64,000 nt of DNA from Jaltomata sinuosa (lineage: Eukaryota; Streptophyta; Magnoliopsida; Solanales; Solanaceae). The notes under the pieces are model-generated. The model worked only from the letters and a program-made list of their open reading frames with translations. It ran no database searches and was not told the origin of the DNA. The translations under genes were made by a program, and so were the position numbers. The DNA lies in assembly GCA_003996215.1 (NCBI GenBank), contig QJPP01001543.1, forward strand, positions 186,001 through 250,000. Direction: 5' to 3'. The stretch's first letter is position 1. Every line of letters begins with the position of its first letter. Positions 1-11,280 of the stretch are shown piece after piece.

Positions 1-1110
1 GTGAAGGCAGTGGACTGCCTAAGGGTGACGGTGCCGACGACGGTTCGTCAAGCCAGTGACGGTGCGTCAGCCGGGCCGTCACACCAATACAGTGTCGCGC
101 CAAAGGCTGCCCGCGATTAGGATTCCTACCGTGTTTGGGATTTGGTTTCTTTGACTCCTATAAATACCCTATGTTAGGTTTATTTTATGCATTATGCAAG
201 TTGCTTTACCAAGATTTTTACAATAGTTCTCCCAATAGTTTTAGGAGAGATTTAGTCGAAGTGGAGAGCAAGAAACACGTTTTTCTACTTCTTGAATTTG
301 TGTTCTTGATTTGTTCTTGGGATCTTGTTTTCTTGTTCTTGGAATAATTAAAGATTGTTCTCACTACATTGTAAGGATCTCTTTTCTTTATTATGAATAT
401 GACTTTCTTTTATTCTTCTACAAGCATGAGTAACTAAACCTCCCATAACTAGGGTTGTGGGAGCCATGGCTAAAGTAGCGATATAGATTCCGGGTAGCCA
501 CGGGTTCAATTTATATGTTGTCACGTTGTTAATCATTCATTATTTAACGTTTTGTAGTGGTTGCAAACATTAGAACATGCCTAGGTTTAAATTTGCTTGA
601 GTAAAGAGATTAAAACCGGGAAACTTGATTAACGACGAGGATTCGAGACTACCAACTCTCGGCTTATGATTAATGCTTTAACTAGATTAATCTACTTGAT
701 GTTTAGGATTGAAATCTAAAAGCACACCTTTTCAAGTTCGAGAGAATTGAAAAGTAAATTCGTCTATTTGGTTGAGAAACGTTTAGACGATACCATTAAT
801 TCAATCACATCGTGACGCGCATATAGAAAGAACCCGGTTAAGCTTAGGATCGACATCGTTACCAATGCCATGGTAAACACTTCCCTAGTTCATTCTCCTA
901 TTGATTAATTCTCATACATTATTATTTGCTTTTGTTCACACAAAACCCCACCTTTATTTACCGTAAACTATTGACCATTAGTCACATACTTTACTAAAGG
1001 CTTAACTTTCATCATATTCTCTGTGGGATCGACCCCAACCTTTGTTGGGTTCTATATTTGACAACGATCGCTTACGCTTCGTAATTGGAGTGGTACTTTG
1101 AGCGTTATCA
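1..1110 (+). mobile_element. LTR S1, Athila-type, 5' end outside window
   Basis: This is the same sequence as 2411-3724 in the opposite orientation, so it is a second copy of one LTR family. It ends in GCGTTATCA at 1102-1110 and the flank at 1111 resumes a different repeat. A TATA box lies at 159-166, and TGACG-rich U3 sequence fills the first 90 bases. The end shows the GGGATCGACCCC stretch near 1026 common in Athila-type U5 regions (family knowledge). No coding internal region is attached on the right, so it is a solo LTR or a 3' LTR; the window edge hides which. Family name is inference. Confidence 0.75.
159..166 (+). promoter_or_regulatory. TATA box of LTR S1
   Basis: TATAAATA sits between a TGACG-rich U3 segment and the rest of the LTR. 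The same box occurs at the equivalent place in LTR S2 (3322-3329, minus strand). Transcription would run rightwards into R-U5. Confidence 0.6.
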
Positions 1111-1995
1111 CTTAGCCCATCATTATTTGATGGTCTAGCAAGAATAAGCCCAAAAGGGCTAAAACATCAGAGGCAATAGCAGCAACGGTGGAGAGAAATG
1201 GGCCATGCCCAAGAGAAATGATCCGTATCGGAAAAAGTCCAAAATGGACTGAATAAATAAATTTGGGCCAAAACCTATAAGATTCGACAGTAGCAGTAGA
1301 CCAAAGGGCTAAAAGATGAAAAGTGGACTAAGTACAAAGTGAAAATGGCGGTGGGCCTACAAAGGGACCCACACACTAGTATTAGGACAGGATTAACATA
1401 TTTTAATTTTGTCTTTTTGTTACTTAGTTGATTAGTTTGATTGTATAATTGGACTAACTTTGTGAAACTTAGTTAAATTATCCCCAAAAGGAATCAAACT
1501 TTCTGATAATTACTGTTTCATTTACTCAATTTGTTTAATTTCAACTCTTTTCTTTCCGTGAGTATAAAAAATGGACCCCTTTTTATTGTCTTTTATAAAA
1601 CAACCTTTTTTCATAACTATCCTCGAAAATCAATCTTCTTTATAAAAACAAGATGTTTTATAAACCAATCCCATTTTCAAAAGTTAGTCAATAGGTTAGT
1701 TTTTCAAACAAGCCCGGGCAACCGCGAGTTAGAGGATACTCTTGGTGCCTTAACACCTTTCCAAGGGTATTAATTTGAACCCTTAACCTTTATCTCTTAA
1801 TTTTTAAAGTCTTTATCTGTTTTGGGAATTTAAAAATTCTTATAAGTTTTTTCTTGGGTTTTACTTTACAAAAACTAAGTGGCGACTCTTGCTTTTAATT
1901 GAAAATGTTTCGGAAACTTTAATTAGATTTTTGAAACGAACCTTTCAATAAAAAAAGCCATGTTTTTCCTTCCTTGCTCGAAAAGGATCAAAACT
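1111..1995 (+). mobile_element. 3' part of long Tat-type LTR (copy a)
   Basis: Homologous to 62130-63016 and, inverted, to 57440-56560. It runs from CTTAGCCCA to GGATCAAAACT, where other copies end in AAAACA or AAAATA. The five bases after it (GAAAT) match the spacer before a primer binding site in copy b, but the site breaks off after TG at 2001 and the sequence jumps into protease. So it was the 5' LTR of an element whose gag was deleted (inference). The left end is cut by insertion of LTR S1. A ORF at 1531-1773 is by chance. A PBS-like TGGCGACTCT lies inside at 1880. Confidence 0.75.
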
Positions 1996-2375
1996 GAAAT
2001 GTTTAGGAAAGGTTGAAATGAAGCTTATGTGCCCACGGGTACCAGTGCAGAAAACTTGACTGCCATGGTAAGCCAAGTCCTAGGAAGCCACCGCATCAGT
2101 TTCAGCGATGATGAGTTGCCTTTTGAAGGCGTGACACACAACAAGGCTCTACATATCACTATTCAGAGTCAAGAAAAGGTTGTGAACAGGGTACTAATCG
2201 ATGATGGATCAGGATTGAACATTTGTCCATTGTCAACACTGACACAGTTGGAATATGATTTGGGAAAGATCCGTCAAAGCAGGGTCAATGTGAGGGCCTT
2301 CGACTGAGGACAGAGAGATACACTTGGAGAAGTCAACCTATACATCTAGATGGGACCCGCTGAATTTCGAACAGA

Positions 2376-2410
2376 GTTACATGTCATGGATATTACCACT
2401 AGTTACAGTT
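2376..2410 (+). repeat. 35 bp direct repeat, left of LTR S2
   Basis: Protease sequence ending GTTACAGTT directly before the TG of LTR S2. An identical 35 bp stretch follows the LTR at 3725-3759. Far longer than the 5 bp target duplication expected for an LTR element. Confidence 0.85.
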
Positions 2411-3321
2411 TGATAACGCTCAAACTACACCTCAATTTAAGAAGCGTATGCGATCGTTGTCAAATATATAACCCAACAAGGTTGGGGTCGAATCCCACAG
2501 AGAATATGGTGATGATCAAGACTTTAGTGAAGTATGTGACTAGTCGTCAATCGTTTCCAGTAAATAAAAGGGGGGGTTTTGTAATCAAATTGTAAACAAA
2601 ACAATAATAAACGTAGGAGTTTAAATCAGTATGAGAGGATGAACTAGGGATGTGTTTACCATGGCGTTGTAACAATGTCGATTCTAGGCTTAACCGTGTT
2701 CTTTCTATATGCTTGTCACGATGTGATTGCGTCAATTGTATCGTCTAAACGCCTCTCGACCAAATAAACAAATTTCCTTTTATCTTCTCTCGATCTCAAA
2801 AAGATGTGCTTTTTAGCTCTCAATCCTAACATCAAGTAGATTAATCCAGTTACGGCATTAATCTTTAAGACGAGAGTTGGTAGTCTCGAATCCTTGTTGT
2901 TAATCAAGTTTCCCGGGTTTAATCTCTTTCTCAAGCAAATTAAACCTAGGCATGTTCTAATGTTTGCAACCCACTAGAAAACGTGACATAACGTATGATT
3001 AACAACGTGACAATACATATATCGAACCCAACGCTACCCGGAATCTATATTGCTACGTTTGCCATGGCTCCCACAACCCTAGTTGCGGGAGTTTTAGTTA
3101 ATCATGCTATAAAGAAAAGAGAAGAGAATTGAATTCATAATAAGGAGAAGAAGTTCTTAAAATATAATGAAAATACTCTTCAATAATCCAAGAACAAGAA
3201 CAACCAAGAACTCAAGAACACGAATTCAAGAATCCGAAAACGTGTTGTTGCTCTCAAAAAACGACTAAAAACTATTCTAAAACTATTGGGTGTATTCTAA
3301 TTACATAAACCTATCATAGGG

Positions 3322-3329
3322 TATTTATA
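3322..3329 (-). promoter_or_regulatory. TATA box of LTR S2
   Basis: TATAAATA on the minus strand, the counterpart of 159-166 in S1. U3 lies to its right and R-U5 to its left. Confidence 0.6.
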
Positions 3330-3404
3330 GGAGTCAAAGAAACCAAATCCAAAACGGGCTAGGAATCCCCAAAACGCGGGTCGCCGCCTTAAGCTACTGC
3401 CTTA

Positions 3405-3565
3405 GCGTGACGGTCAGGCTGACGGACCGTCACTGCCTTGATGGACCGTCGCCTGGACCGTCAGCCTTAGGCAGTGGCACTGCCCCTTTGCTGCCTTGGA
3501 GTGACGGTCCCAGTGACGGACCGTCACACATGTGACGGGCCATCACGCAGGCCATCACTCTTAGG
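3405..3565 (-). promoter_or_regulatory. TGACG/CGTCA motif cluster in U3 of LTR S2
   Basis: At least eight TGACG or CGTCA pentamers in about 160 bp, several arranged as TGACGGACCGTCA palindromes, lie just upstream of the TATA box. TGACG is the core of plant as-1-like sites bound by TGA-type bZIP factors (established). Function here is inference. Confidence 0.5.
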
Positions 3566-3724
3566 CAGATTGCTCTTTTTCGCGTATTTTCTTCCGTTTT
3601 CGTGTTTGCTTCCATTTCCTACAAATACAACATAAAAACATCAAAAACAACAATGGTTGCTTGAAAACGTACGATTGTTCTTAGTAAAAAGGAGTCGAAA
3701 GTGACGTAAATTAGCGTCACATCA

Positions 3725-3759
3725 GTTACATGTCATGGATATTACCACTAGTTACAGTT
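3725..3759 (+). repeat. 35 bp direct repeat, right of LTR S2
   Basis: Second copy of 2376-2410, directly after the terminal CA-complement of LTR S2. The next two bases (TG) also match the LTR start by chance. Confidence 0.85.
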
Positions 3760-4391
3760 TGCTTTTGGGACGGCCATGGATCCAGGAAAGCTGGGGCCGT
3801 GCCATCAACCTTGCACCAAATGGTGAAGTTCTTTTGGGAAGGGCACGAAGTGGTAATCCATGGAGAGGGAAGCCACCTGAGTCGCCCAAACAGCTGTGTC
3901 CCCACAATCAAAGAGGTCCCAAGAGGTAGTGGCTTCTACACGGTGGAAATTGTGAATGCCACAGAAGAGGAACTGTCTCCTCAAATTCCTATGCCTCCCA
4001 TTTACAAGATGCTTGCGACCACAATGCTGAGGTGGGGTTATCAACCAGGATCGGGGCTAGGAAGGAACTCTAAAGATTGGATCGAACCTTTAAGTATCCC
4101 TGGACATTTGAGCAAGCACGGATTTGGGAATGTGATCCAAGAAGGTGAAGCCAGCAACAAAGAAAAGAAGAGGTCAGGACTGCCCAAGCCTTTTCCTAAT
4201 TTATATCAATCGTTCCCGGTACACGTTAGTCCCCCAAGGGATGGGTTAGAGGATGGAATAGGGGATCTGTTTGAGGAGTGTGATGCTAACGTGGAAGAAG
4301 CTCCCAAAACAACCACAATATGGAACCTCAAACTCGGCGAGGAGTTGCAAAACTGGGTCGCCCCTTCCTTGGCTACTCTCCACTAGGCTGG

Positions 4392-4648
4392 GTAGACAAA
4401 GACTTAGTTTTACAAAATTTGGCGATGGTCCGGATGAGGCTCCGCGACCCGCCCTTTATTTTTTTAATTTCCTCATATTTTTTACTGCTTTCTAAAAGGC
4501 ATGAACCTACATTCATGTAGGTTGTAGCCATAGTTTGTAAATATTTCTGAATTTCAAATGAAAGCCTCCTTATTTTGAAAATTTTCGCCGTTTAAAGATT
4601 TATTTTTATTTGCTGATTATTATCTAACCCAATTTGTTTTGGTGTCAG
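4392..4648 (+). other. Intron between gag-pro and pol, copy A (257 bp)
   Basis: Donor GG|GTAGAC and acceptor GTGTCAG|TAATAA. Joining leaves codon GG+T and keeps the frame from protease into the pol leader. The acceptor is GTGTCAG here, TTTCAG in B and D, and TTTTAG in E. Length and splice sites match copies B (257), D (257) and E (256). Ogre elements are known to have an intron at this place. Confidence 0.75.
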
Positions 4649-7600
4649 TAATAATAAGTTAAAACCTGCCACTTTCATGTCATATCAAGGGCTTAACGAA
4701 CAAACTGAGCTAGGTGATGATGATTTTGAGGAATATGATGAAGAAACTATGGTTCCCGAAGACTTAACAGAGGAATTAAAAGACTTTGAGAATCAAGAAA
4801 AGCCTAATCTAAAGGAAACTGATATGATCAATCTAGGAGACGACCAAGAAGTCAAAGAAACCAGAATCAATGTCCATTTGACAGAAACACAAAAAAGAGA
4901 ACTTATCATATTGCTCTAAGAATACATCGACATATTTGCTTGGGCCTACAACGATATGCCAGGGCTAAGCACAGACATAGTCTCCACCAAGCTGCCTATT
5001 AATCTAGGGTTTGATTCCATCAAGAAGAAGATTCGAAAGTTCAAGCCAGATCTAAGTCTGAAGATCAAGGAAGAAGTTACCAAACAGATTCAGTCTGGAG
5101 TGATAGGGGTTACAAAGTATCCGACCTAGTTGGCCAATATCATCTCAGTTCCTAAGAAAGATGGAAAGATCAGAATTTGTGTCAATTATCGAGACCTGAA
5201 CAGGGCCAGTCCCAAAGACAACTTACCATTGCCCAATATCGATACCCTTATCGATAACTGCACGAAGCACAAAATGCAGTCATTCGTGGATTGTTTTTCT
5301 GGATACCATCAGATCTTAATGGATGAAGAAGATGCGTAAAAAATAGCCTTTATCACCCCCTGGCGTATCTACCATTACCGAGTGATGCCATTTGGTCTAA
5401 AAAATGCGGGTGCTACTTATATGCGAGCCATGACAACTATTTTCCATGACATGACTCATAAGGAGATCGAGGTATATGTGGATGACGTGATTGTCAAATC
5501 CTGCTAGACTTTGGATCACTTAACCCATTTGAGGAAGTTTTTTGACCGCCTGCGAAAATACAACCTAAAGTTGAATCCTACAAAGTGTGCTTTCGGGGTG
5601 CCAACTGGCAAATTATTGGGTTTTACGGTCAGTAGAAGGGGCATCGAGCTCGACCCTTTAAAGATCAAAGAAATTCAGGAGTTACCTCCCCCGAAGACCA
5701 AGAAAGAGGTCATGAGTTTCCTAGGAAGGTTGAATTATATTAGTCGATTCATAATTCAATCAACGGTTATTTGTGAACCCATTTTCAAGTTATTAAAGAA
5801 AGATGTGCTGACTGGTTGGACCAAAGAGTGCCAACAAGATTTTGATCGTATCAAGGACTACTTGTCCAGTCCTTCGATATTGGTTCCTCCAAGAGAAGGG
5901 AGCCCATTATTGCTGTATCTATCAGTTTCAGAAAATGCCTTCGGATGCATCCTGGGACAACATGATGAAACCGGAAAGAAAGAACGAGCGATTTATTATC
6001 TGAGTAAAAAGTTCACTCCTTGTGAGGCTCGTTATATTTTGTTAGAAAAGACTTGTTGTGCTTTGACTTGGGTTACTCAAAATTTGAGACATTATTTGTC
6101 GTCCTATACTACATATCTCATTTCCAGAATGGACCCCCTGAAGTACATATTCCAAAAGGCCATGCCTACGGGGAAATTGGCCAAATGGCAAATGTTGCTA
6201 TGTGAGTTCGACATTGTATATGTGACTCAAAAACCAATCAAGGGACAGGCCTTAGTAGATCATTTAGCAGAAAATCCGGTTGATGAAGATTTTGAACCGC
6301 TCCAAACTTACTTCCCTGATGAAGAGATTTTGTTCGTAGGTGAGGATATTGTTGAGTCATACCCCAGCTGGTGATTGTTCTTCGACGGAGTGGTCAACTT
6401 TAAAAGTTCAGGCATTGGAGCAGCCTTGGTATCAAAAACTGGTCAGCACTATCCAGTTATAGCCAAACTCCATTTCCCGTGCACTAACAACATGGCCGAG
6501 TACGAAGCTTGTATTCTCAGTATCCAACTAGCTATTGATATGAATGTCCGAGAACTTTTTGTCATAGGTGATTCCGATTTGCTAATTCACCAAGTTCAAG
6601 GTGAATGGGATGTGAAGAACCCCAAGATCGTGTCGTATGTGAAGATGGTTCAAAGTTTGTGCAAGAGATTCAGGAAGATCGAATTCAAGCATACACCAAG
6701 GACTCAGAATGAGTTTGCCGATGCCTTGGCAACCATATCCTCCATGATTCAACATCCCGATAAGAATTATATCGATCCATTGATAATAGGTCTCAAAGAA
6801 CAACCTACGCACTGTGCGCAAGTCGAAGTAGAATCAGATGGAAAACCATGGTATTATGATATCAAGAGGTATCTAAAAGTTGGAGTCTATCCCGAAGATG
6901 TGTCCGCCAACCAAAAGAAAACCATTCGTCGAATGGCCAACAACTTTTTCCTAAATGGAGAAATCGTGTATAGGAGGACTCCGGACCTTAGATTCTTAAG
7001 ATGTGTTGATTCGGTTGAAGCCACAAGACTATTGGAAGAGGTACACGCTGGAGTGCATGCTCCCCACATGGATGGGTTCACCTTAGCCAAGAAGATTTTG
7101 TGAACTAGATACTTTTGGATGACCATGGAAAATGACTGTAGAAAGTTCGTACAAAAATGTCACAAGTTCTAGATCCACATAGATTTGATTCGAGGACCAC
7201 CTAGCAATCTTCATGCAATGAGCGCACCTTGGCCTTTTGTAGCCCGGGGCATTGATGTCATTGGTCCCGTCAAGTCGTCTGCCTCGAATGGACACAGATT
7301 CATTTTGGTAACTATTGATACCTCACCAAGTGGGTAGAAGCTGCTTCTTACAAGACTGTGACCAAGAAGGTTGTAGCCAATTTTGTTAAAAACAACCTAA
7401 TCTGTCGATTCGGGATCCCCGAGTTAATTATTAGCGACAACGGAACAAATCTGAACAACCACTTGATGAAAGAAATATGTGAGCAATTCAATATCACTCA
7501 CCATAATTCAACCGCATCCCGGCCACAATTGAATAGAGCTGTGGAAGCCACCAACAAGAATATCAAGAAGATCTTGAGAAAAATGGTCGACCATCACCGA

Positions 7601-8101
7601 TCTTGGCACGAGATGTTTCCTTATGCTTTATTGGGATACCGGACGACTGTCAGGACTACGACCGGGGTGACCCCTTATATATTGGTGTATGGGTGGGAAG
7701 CAGTGATACCTGCGGAAGTTGAAATACCATCTCTTAGGATGATTTGAGAAGCCGGACTAAACATTGAGGAATGGGTTCGTGCCCGTCATGAGCAACTCAT
7801 ATTGATTTATGAGAAAAGGATGTGTGCCATATGCCATGGTCAGTTGCACCAGTAAAGAATGATTCATACATTCAACAAAAGAGTGAGAGATCGCATGTTT
7901 GTCGTAGCACAACGGGTTCTCAAGCGCATTTTTCCCCACCAGGAGGAATACAAAGGAAAGTTTGCACCCAATTGGCAAGGCCCGTATGTAATCCAGAAAG
8001 TGTTATCCAGAGGAGCTCTGATCCTATCCGAAATAGATGGTCAAGTGTGGACCAAACCAATCAGTTCCGATGCTGTGAAGAGATACTTTGTTTCAGGATA
8101 G
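4649..8101 (+). pseudogene. Copy A pol: RT, RNase H, archaeal-type RNase H, integrase
   Basis: Starts at the acceptor with an acidic leader, then RT with the Y-V-D-D catalytic block near 5473-5484, an RT-linked RNase H (about 5900-6260), a second RNase H beginning F-F-D-G at about 6378 with D-E-D-D residues visible (FDG, MAEYEA, GDSD, EFADALA), and integrase with HHCC remnants and the D-D-E core (MDVIG is IDVIG here, SDNG, AVEATNK). Stops fall at 4917, 5128, 5338, 5505, 6372, 7101, 7171, 7746 and 7853, and one base is lost near 7320. The second zinc cysteine of integrase is changed. The final stop is TAG at 8099. Would copy RNA to DNA and insert it; dead here. Confidence 0.9.
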
Positions 8102-8189
8102 TTTTCCTTTAATTTTATTTCCTTGTAATCGCATTCCCTTATTGTAATCATTTTATGCTTTGTAATAGCTTAAAACATCCCTATCCTCT

Positions 8190-8451
8190 TGTACGAACTA
8201 CGTTTGACATGAATTATCAAGAATGAGATACGTAGGCGGCCTGTGTCGGCCTTGGTCAAGCCCTTAGGAAAATCTATCTTTCCCAGTACGAACTACGTTT
8301 GACCTGAATTCTCAAGAATGAGATACGTAGGCGGCCTTTGTCGGCCTTGGTCATCCCTTTAATTATTTCCAATAATCTCCCACTATAAGTGTGGGAACTA
8401 CGTTTGACCTAATTCCTGCCTCAACGGGATACGTAGGCGCCACAACTGTTT
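8190..8451 (+). repeat. 95 bp hairpin repeat array, copy A
   Basis: Two full units starting at GTACGAACTACG (8191 and 8286) and a diverged third near 8391. Each holds CTACGT and ACGTAG about 26 bases apart (8198-8203 and 8230-8235), able to pair. Sits about 90 bp after the integrase stop. Confidence 0.8.
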
Positions 8452-8735
8452 GGTTATATCACCCCAGGAAATGGAAACTGGGGCAGAATTTTTGAGAAAG
8501 GAATCTCAAAAATTCAGAAGATGAAGGTCGTTTCCAACAAGACAAGAGGATGCTTGTAGATACGCAAATGCCACAATGGTTCATCCATATCGCCCAAGAA
8601 ATGGAAACTGGGCAAAATTTTTGGGAAAGGAATCTCAAAATTCAGAAGACAAAGAGCACTAGACTCCAAAGAGCAACCAAAGCAAATACCGAGAAAGAAT
8701 CTCGCGATCCCCACAGAGTCTCAAGTCTCTAGCCA
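8452..8735 (+). repeat. About 128 bp double-hairpin repeat, copy A (2 units)
   Basis: Each unit holds CCCCAG-10 nt-CTGGGG (8462-8483) followed by GAATTTTTGAGA-6 nt-TCTCAAAAATTC (8486-8515), a perfect 12 bp stem. The second unit starts near 8587 and is partly decayed. A third, separate stem (13 bp, one G-T pair) lies at 8771-8806. Confidence 0.8.
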
Positions 8736-9298
8736 GAAGGAATAAAATACGCTAAGAAACCTTTAACTGTGGTAGAAATTTTGAGAAGGATCCCAAAATT
8801 TCTGCCAAGCTTCATTCAAGAGTTCAACATTAAGCTCCGAGGAATTCCCCAGCACCGAGAGATCAGAGTCTACTTCAAAGAAATCCCCAGTCCTATATGG
8901 ATTAATCCCTGGCTGTGATAGATTTCTTGAAAATCATCTTTCAAGTTCCCCAGCTAGGATGACGAAGGACCTCCGTAGTCCGCCAGCAGTATGTCAGAAA
9001 TGTCAAGACCTCGAGTAAAGGAAGTTCGTTTAACTAGTACATGACATGACAGGCAGAGACATTTCCAAATCATCTTTTTTTTTAAACCCTTTGTTTTCCA
9101 AAGAACTTGTTTGAAAAATATTTACAAAGATTAGTTTTACTCCTTTAATGTGATTTTGTCTTATGTCTACCTTGGTCCGGGGAGACTCGAGGGTGACAAG
9201 TACCCGAGATTAGAAAGCATACGGAGAAGACAAAACTAGGAGCAGAAGATCAAAGGAGGTCAACACAGGCCAATTTCAACAAAACTAACAATTTTTCT

Positions 9299-9796
9299 GT
9301 GGATGCAAGTTGTCCCCAAAAGTATATCAGAAAGTGGTCCCGCATTATCCAACGCATTCAAAGAAATTTAACTAGACCAGATGCTTTAAAATTTGGCGAG
9401 AAAAGCCCAAAATAGCAGGAAGAGGCCAAAGAGGCAAAATCCCCTAAAGCGGATGAATTTTCTGGTAGTTCACATAAACTACAAGATAAAGAGAACCCGA
9501 CAACGTTGTTAAGTCCACAAAAGGGATCAGGACATCTCGGTCAGCTTCAAAATTGGGGGAACCAAAAAAAGAGCAACAACACTCCCTACCAATGACTAAC
9601 AAGATAGGGATCACCCCGAACAAACAATGTTCAAAAAATGGTAGTCATGGTTGTCCCTGAAGGCAGGCACGACCATTTTGCTCTCATTTTTAAAGTTATT
9701 TTGATCAGCTTCATAGGCGCTGTCTTTAAAGTCTTTCAAATCTTGACTGTAGTCATTGATAAAAGTGACACTGTGTTAGTTAACCATTTGCCTTGA
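9299..9796 (+). pseudogene. Conserved 498 nt frame downstream of integrase, copy A
   Basis: A frame of 166 codons matching B (27217-27714) and D (41731-41234) at exactly the same length. It has no ATG at its start; the first codon shared by all is GTG, so it may not be a gene or may need splicing. The N-terminal half is rich in K, Q and E, the C-terminal half is hydrophobic (near F-K-V-I-L-I-S). A TAG interrupts it at about codon 39 here, with more stops later. I do not recognise the product. Confidence 0.3.
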
Positions 9797-9869
9797 GCGC
9801 AGGTACACACAAAGGAGTCGATATTAAGACCAAAGGTGATGTTTTCATGACTTCCTTATGGGACATTAC

Positions 9870-10066
9870 ATCATGCTACATGGCATCACATTTTTGCATT
9901 CACGTTTGCATCATGATGCACTGCATCGCATTGCATCATGCTGCATTGCATCACATTGCACCATATTGCATCACCTAGCATAGCATTATGTCGCATCATA
10001 TTATGACATATCTCATTGCATCATATTATATTATGTTGTATTGTATTGTATGGCATCATATCGCAG
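9870..10066 (+). repeat. GCATCA-rich low-complexity tract, copy A
   Basis: Irregular run of GCATCA, TGCATT and ATATTGCATC words. The same tract occurs in B (27780-28020) and D (40940-41170) just before the 40 bp minisatellite. Confidence 0.7.
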
Positions 10067-10328
10067 GATCATGCCAAGAGGGCCATTCATATTTGCATGT
10101 CGAGAGAGCCATGCCGAGAGGGCCATTCATATTTCCATGTTAAGAGGACCATGCCAAGAGGGCCATTCATATTTCCATGTCATGAGGACCATGCCAAGAG
10201 GGCCATTCATATTTGCATGCTGAGAGGGCCATGTCAAGAGGACCATGCCGAGAGGGCGATTCACATTTCCATGTCAAGAGGACCATGCAGAGAAGGCCAT
10301 TCATATTTGCATATCAAGAAGACCATAA
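10067..10328 (+). repeat. 40 bp minisatellite, copy A (6 units)
   Basis: Six units around GAGGGCCATTCATATTT with alternating CATGCCGAGAGG and CATGTCAAGAGG halves. Since 40 is not a multiple of three, all frames stay open and give false proteins of G-H-S-Y-F and R-G-P-F-I-F words. Confidence 0.85.
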
Positions 10329-10442
10329 TCATATATTGCAGACACACATTCCCTACTTAGATTATGTCCCTCTTCCAGCTGGCTTCAAAGAGGATGACAT
10401 TCATTAGGCGTCCCCAAGTCGCACTAGCAGTGCATGATCGAC

Positions 10443-10680
10443 CTCAGCATGCTTATATCCGAAATTACGTGAGACAAAAGGGCCTGACATTGAGGATATC
10501 ATTATCATTATCCTCATTCCTTATGCCAAATACGGCATGCAACATGCTTATATCCAAAATTATGTGAGGCAAAAGAGTCTGACGTTGAGGATATCATTAT
10601 CATTTATTATGCTAAGTTCTGCATCCAGCATATTTATGTCCCATATTGCATAAGGCGGAGGAGTATGACATCAAGGATAT
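10443..10680 (+). repeat. 95 bp GATATCATTATC repeat, copy A
   Basis: Units begin GCTTATATCC at 10451 and 10546, with a diverged third near 10630. Equivalent arrays are in B (28430-28665) and D (40600-40380). Confidence 0.7.
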
Positions 10681-10794
10681 TTTATGCACCTTTATTCGAA
10701 AGCATCAATCGCCGGAAGATGCTATTATATACCACCTATCATCAAGGTTCAAAGCATATTATCTGACGGATATCTGTAAGTCGTCTCTGCCCAA

Positions 10795-11280
10795 ATCGGA
10801 CAATAAATCAGATTTTCCAACATTTGAAGGTCAAAAGTCATCTATAAGTCACAATGATATCCGAAATTGGATAGTGAGCAAGATTGCTCGATGCTTGACA
10901 GAACTAAAAGCTGTCTGTAAGACACAATGATATCTGAAACTGGATAGTGTGAAAGATCACTTGAAGATTGACTGTTCAAAAGGCAACACATAAGTCGCAA
11001 CAATATCCGAAATTGGATAAAGTGCAAGACTACAAAAAATGGATGGTCCAATTGTAATCTATAAGTCGCGACATATCCACGTTGATATTGTGCAGGATTA
11101 CCCAAAGGCTAATAATTCGAGGGAAATCTATAAGTCACGTCACATCCAAGATCAGATAAAAGTGCAGGATTACCCAAAAACTGGCGATTCGAAGGATATT
11201 TGTAAGCCGCCTCAATCTAAAGTCGGATGATGTGATAGATTACCCAATGCCTGACAATCCAAGGAGTGTCTGTTAGTCGT
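10795..11280 (+). repeat. Degenerate about 75 bp repeats, copy A
   Basis: Repeated words CTATAAGTC, ATATCCGAAATTGGAT and GTGCAAGATTACC recur about every 70-80 bases. Equivalent arrays are in B (28790-29330) and D (40225-39690). Confidence 0.65.

Larger units (their letters stand above)
2411..3724 (-). mobile_element. Solo LTR S2, Athila-type (1314 bp)
   Basis: Read on the minus strand it starts TGATGTGACGC and ends GCGTTATCA, so it has TG...CA ends. It is flanked on both sides by copy A protease sequence and carries no internal region, which defines a solo LTR. A TATA box is at 3322-3329, with TGACG-rich U3 upstream (3405-3565). It is the inverted twin of S1. Short frames at 2716-2934 and 3430-3615 are chance. 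The odd point is the 35 bp flanking repeat. Confidence 0.85.
2012..4391 (+). pseudogene. Copy A aspartic protease and G-patch-like segment, split by LTR S2
   Basis: The frame enters at a segment matching residues just before protease in copies B and D. The active-site block I-D-D-G-S-G-L-N lies near 2199-2220, and the later L-L-G-R-P-W block near 3760-3780, which fits a retroviral-type pepsin fold. LTR S2 inserts between them. A TGA at 2305-2307 and a TAG at 2347-2349 break the first part, and a single-base insertion near 3787 shifts the second. The segment 4000-4110 carries the G-Y-x-P-G-S-G-L-G-R core of a G-patch-like domain. The last sense codon before the intron is preceded by a TAG that replaces TCG at 4384-4386. 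Role in life: cutting of the Gag-Pol polyprotein. Confidence 0.8.

Noticed and set aside
2411..3724. Helitron or MITE insertion
   Set aside because: TG...CA ends, TATA box and U3/U5 layout fit a solo LTR; no CTRR hairpin end and no long terminal inverted repeats.
8190..8735. CRISPR-like array of repeats and spacers
   Set aside because: Units are long tandem repeats with diverged, homologous spacers in a plant retrotransposon; no CRISPR repeat form or cas genes.
10016..10407. Overlapping open frames of 60-114 codons with repeated G-H-S-Y-F and R-G-P-F-I-F words (also 27775-28391 and 40588-41237)
   Set aside because: They are translations of the 40 bp minisatellite in all three phases; no start context and no conservation as protein.
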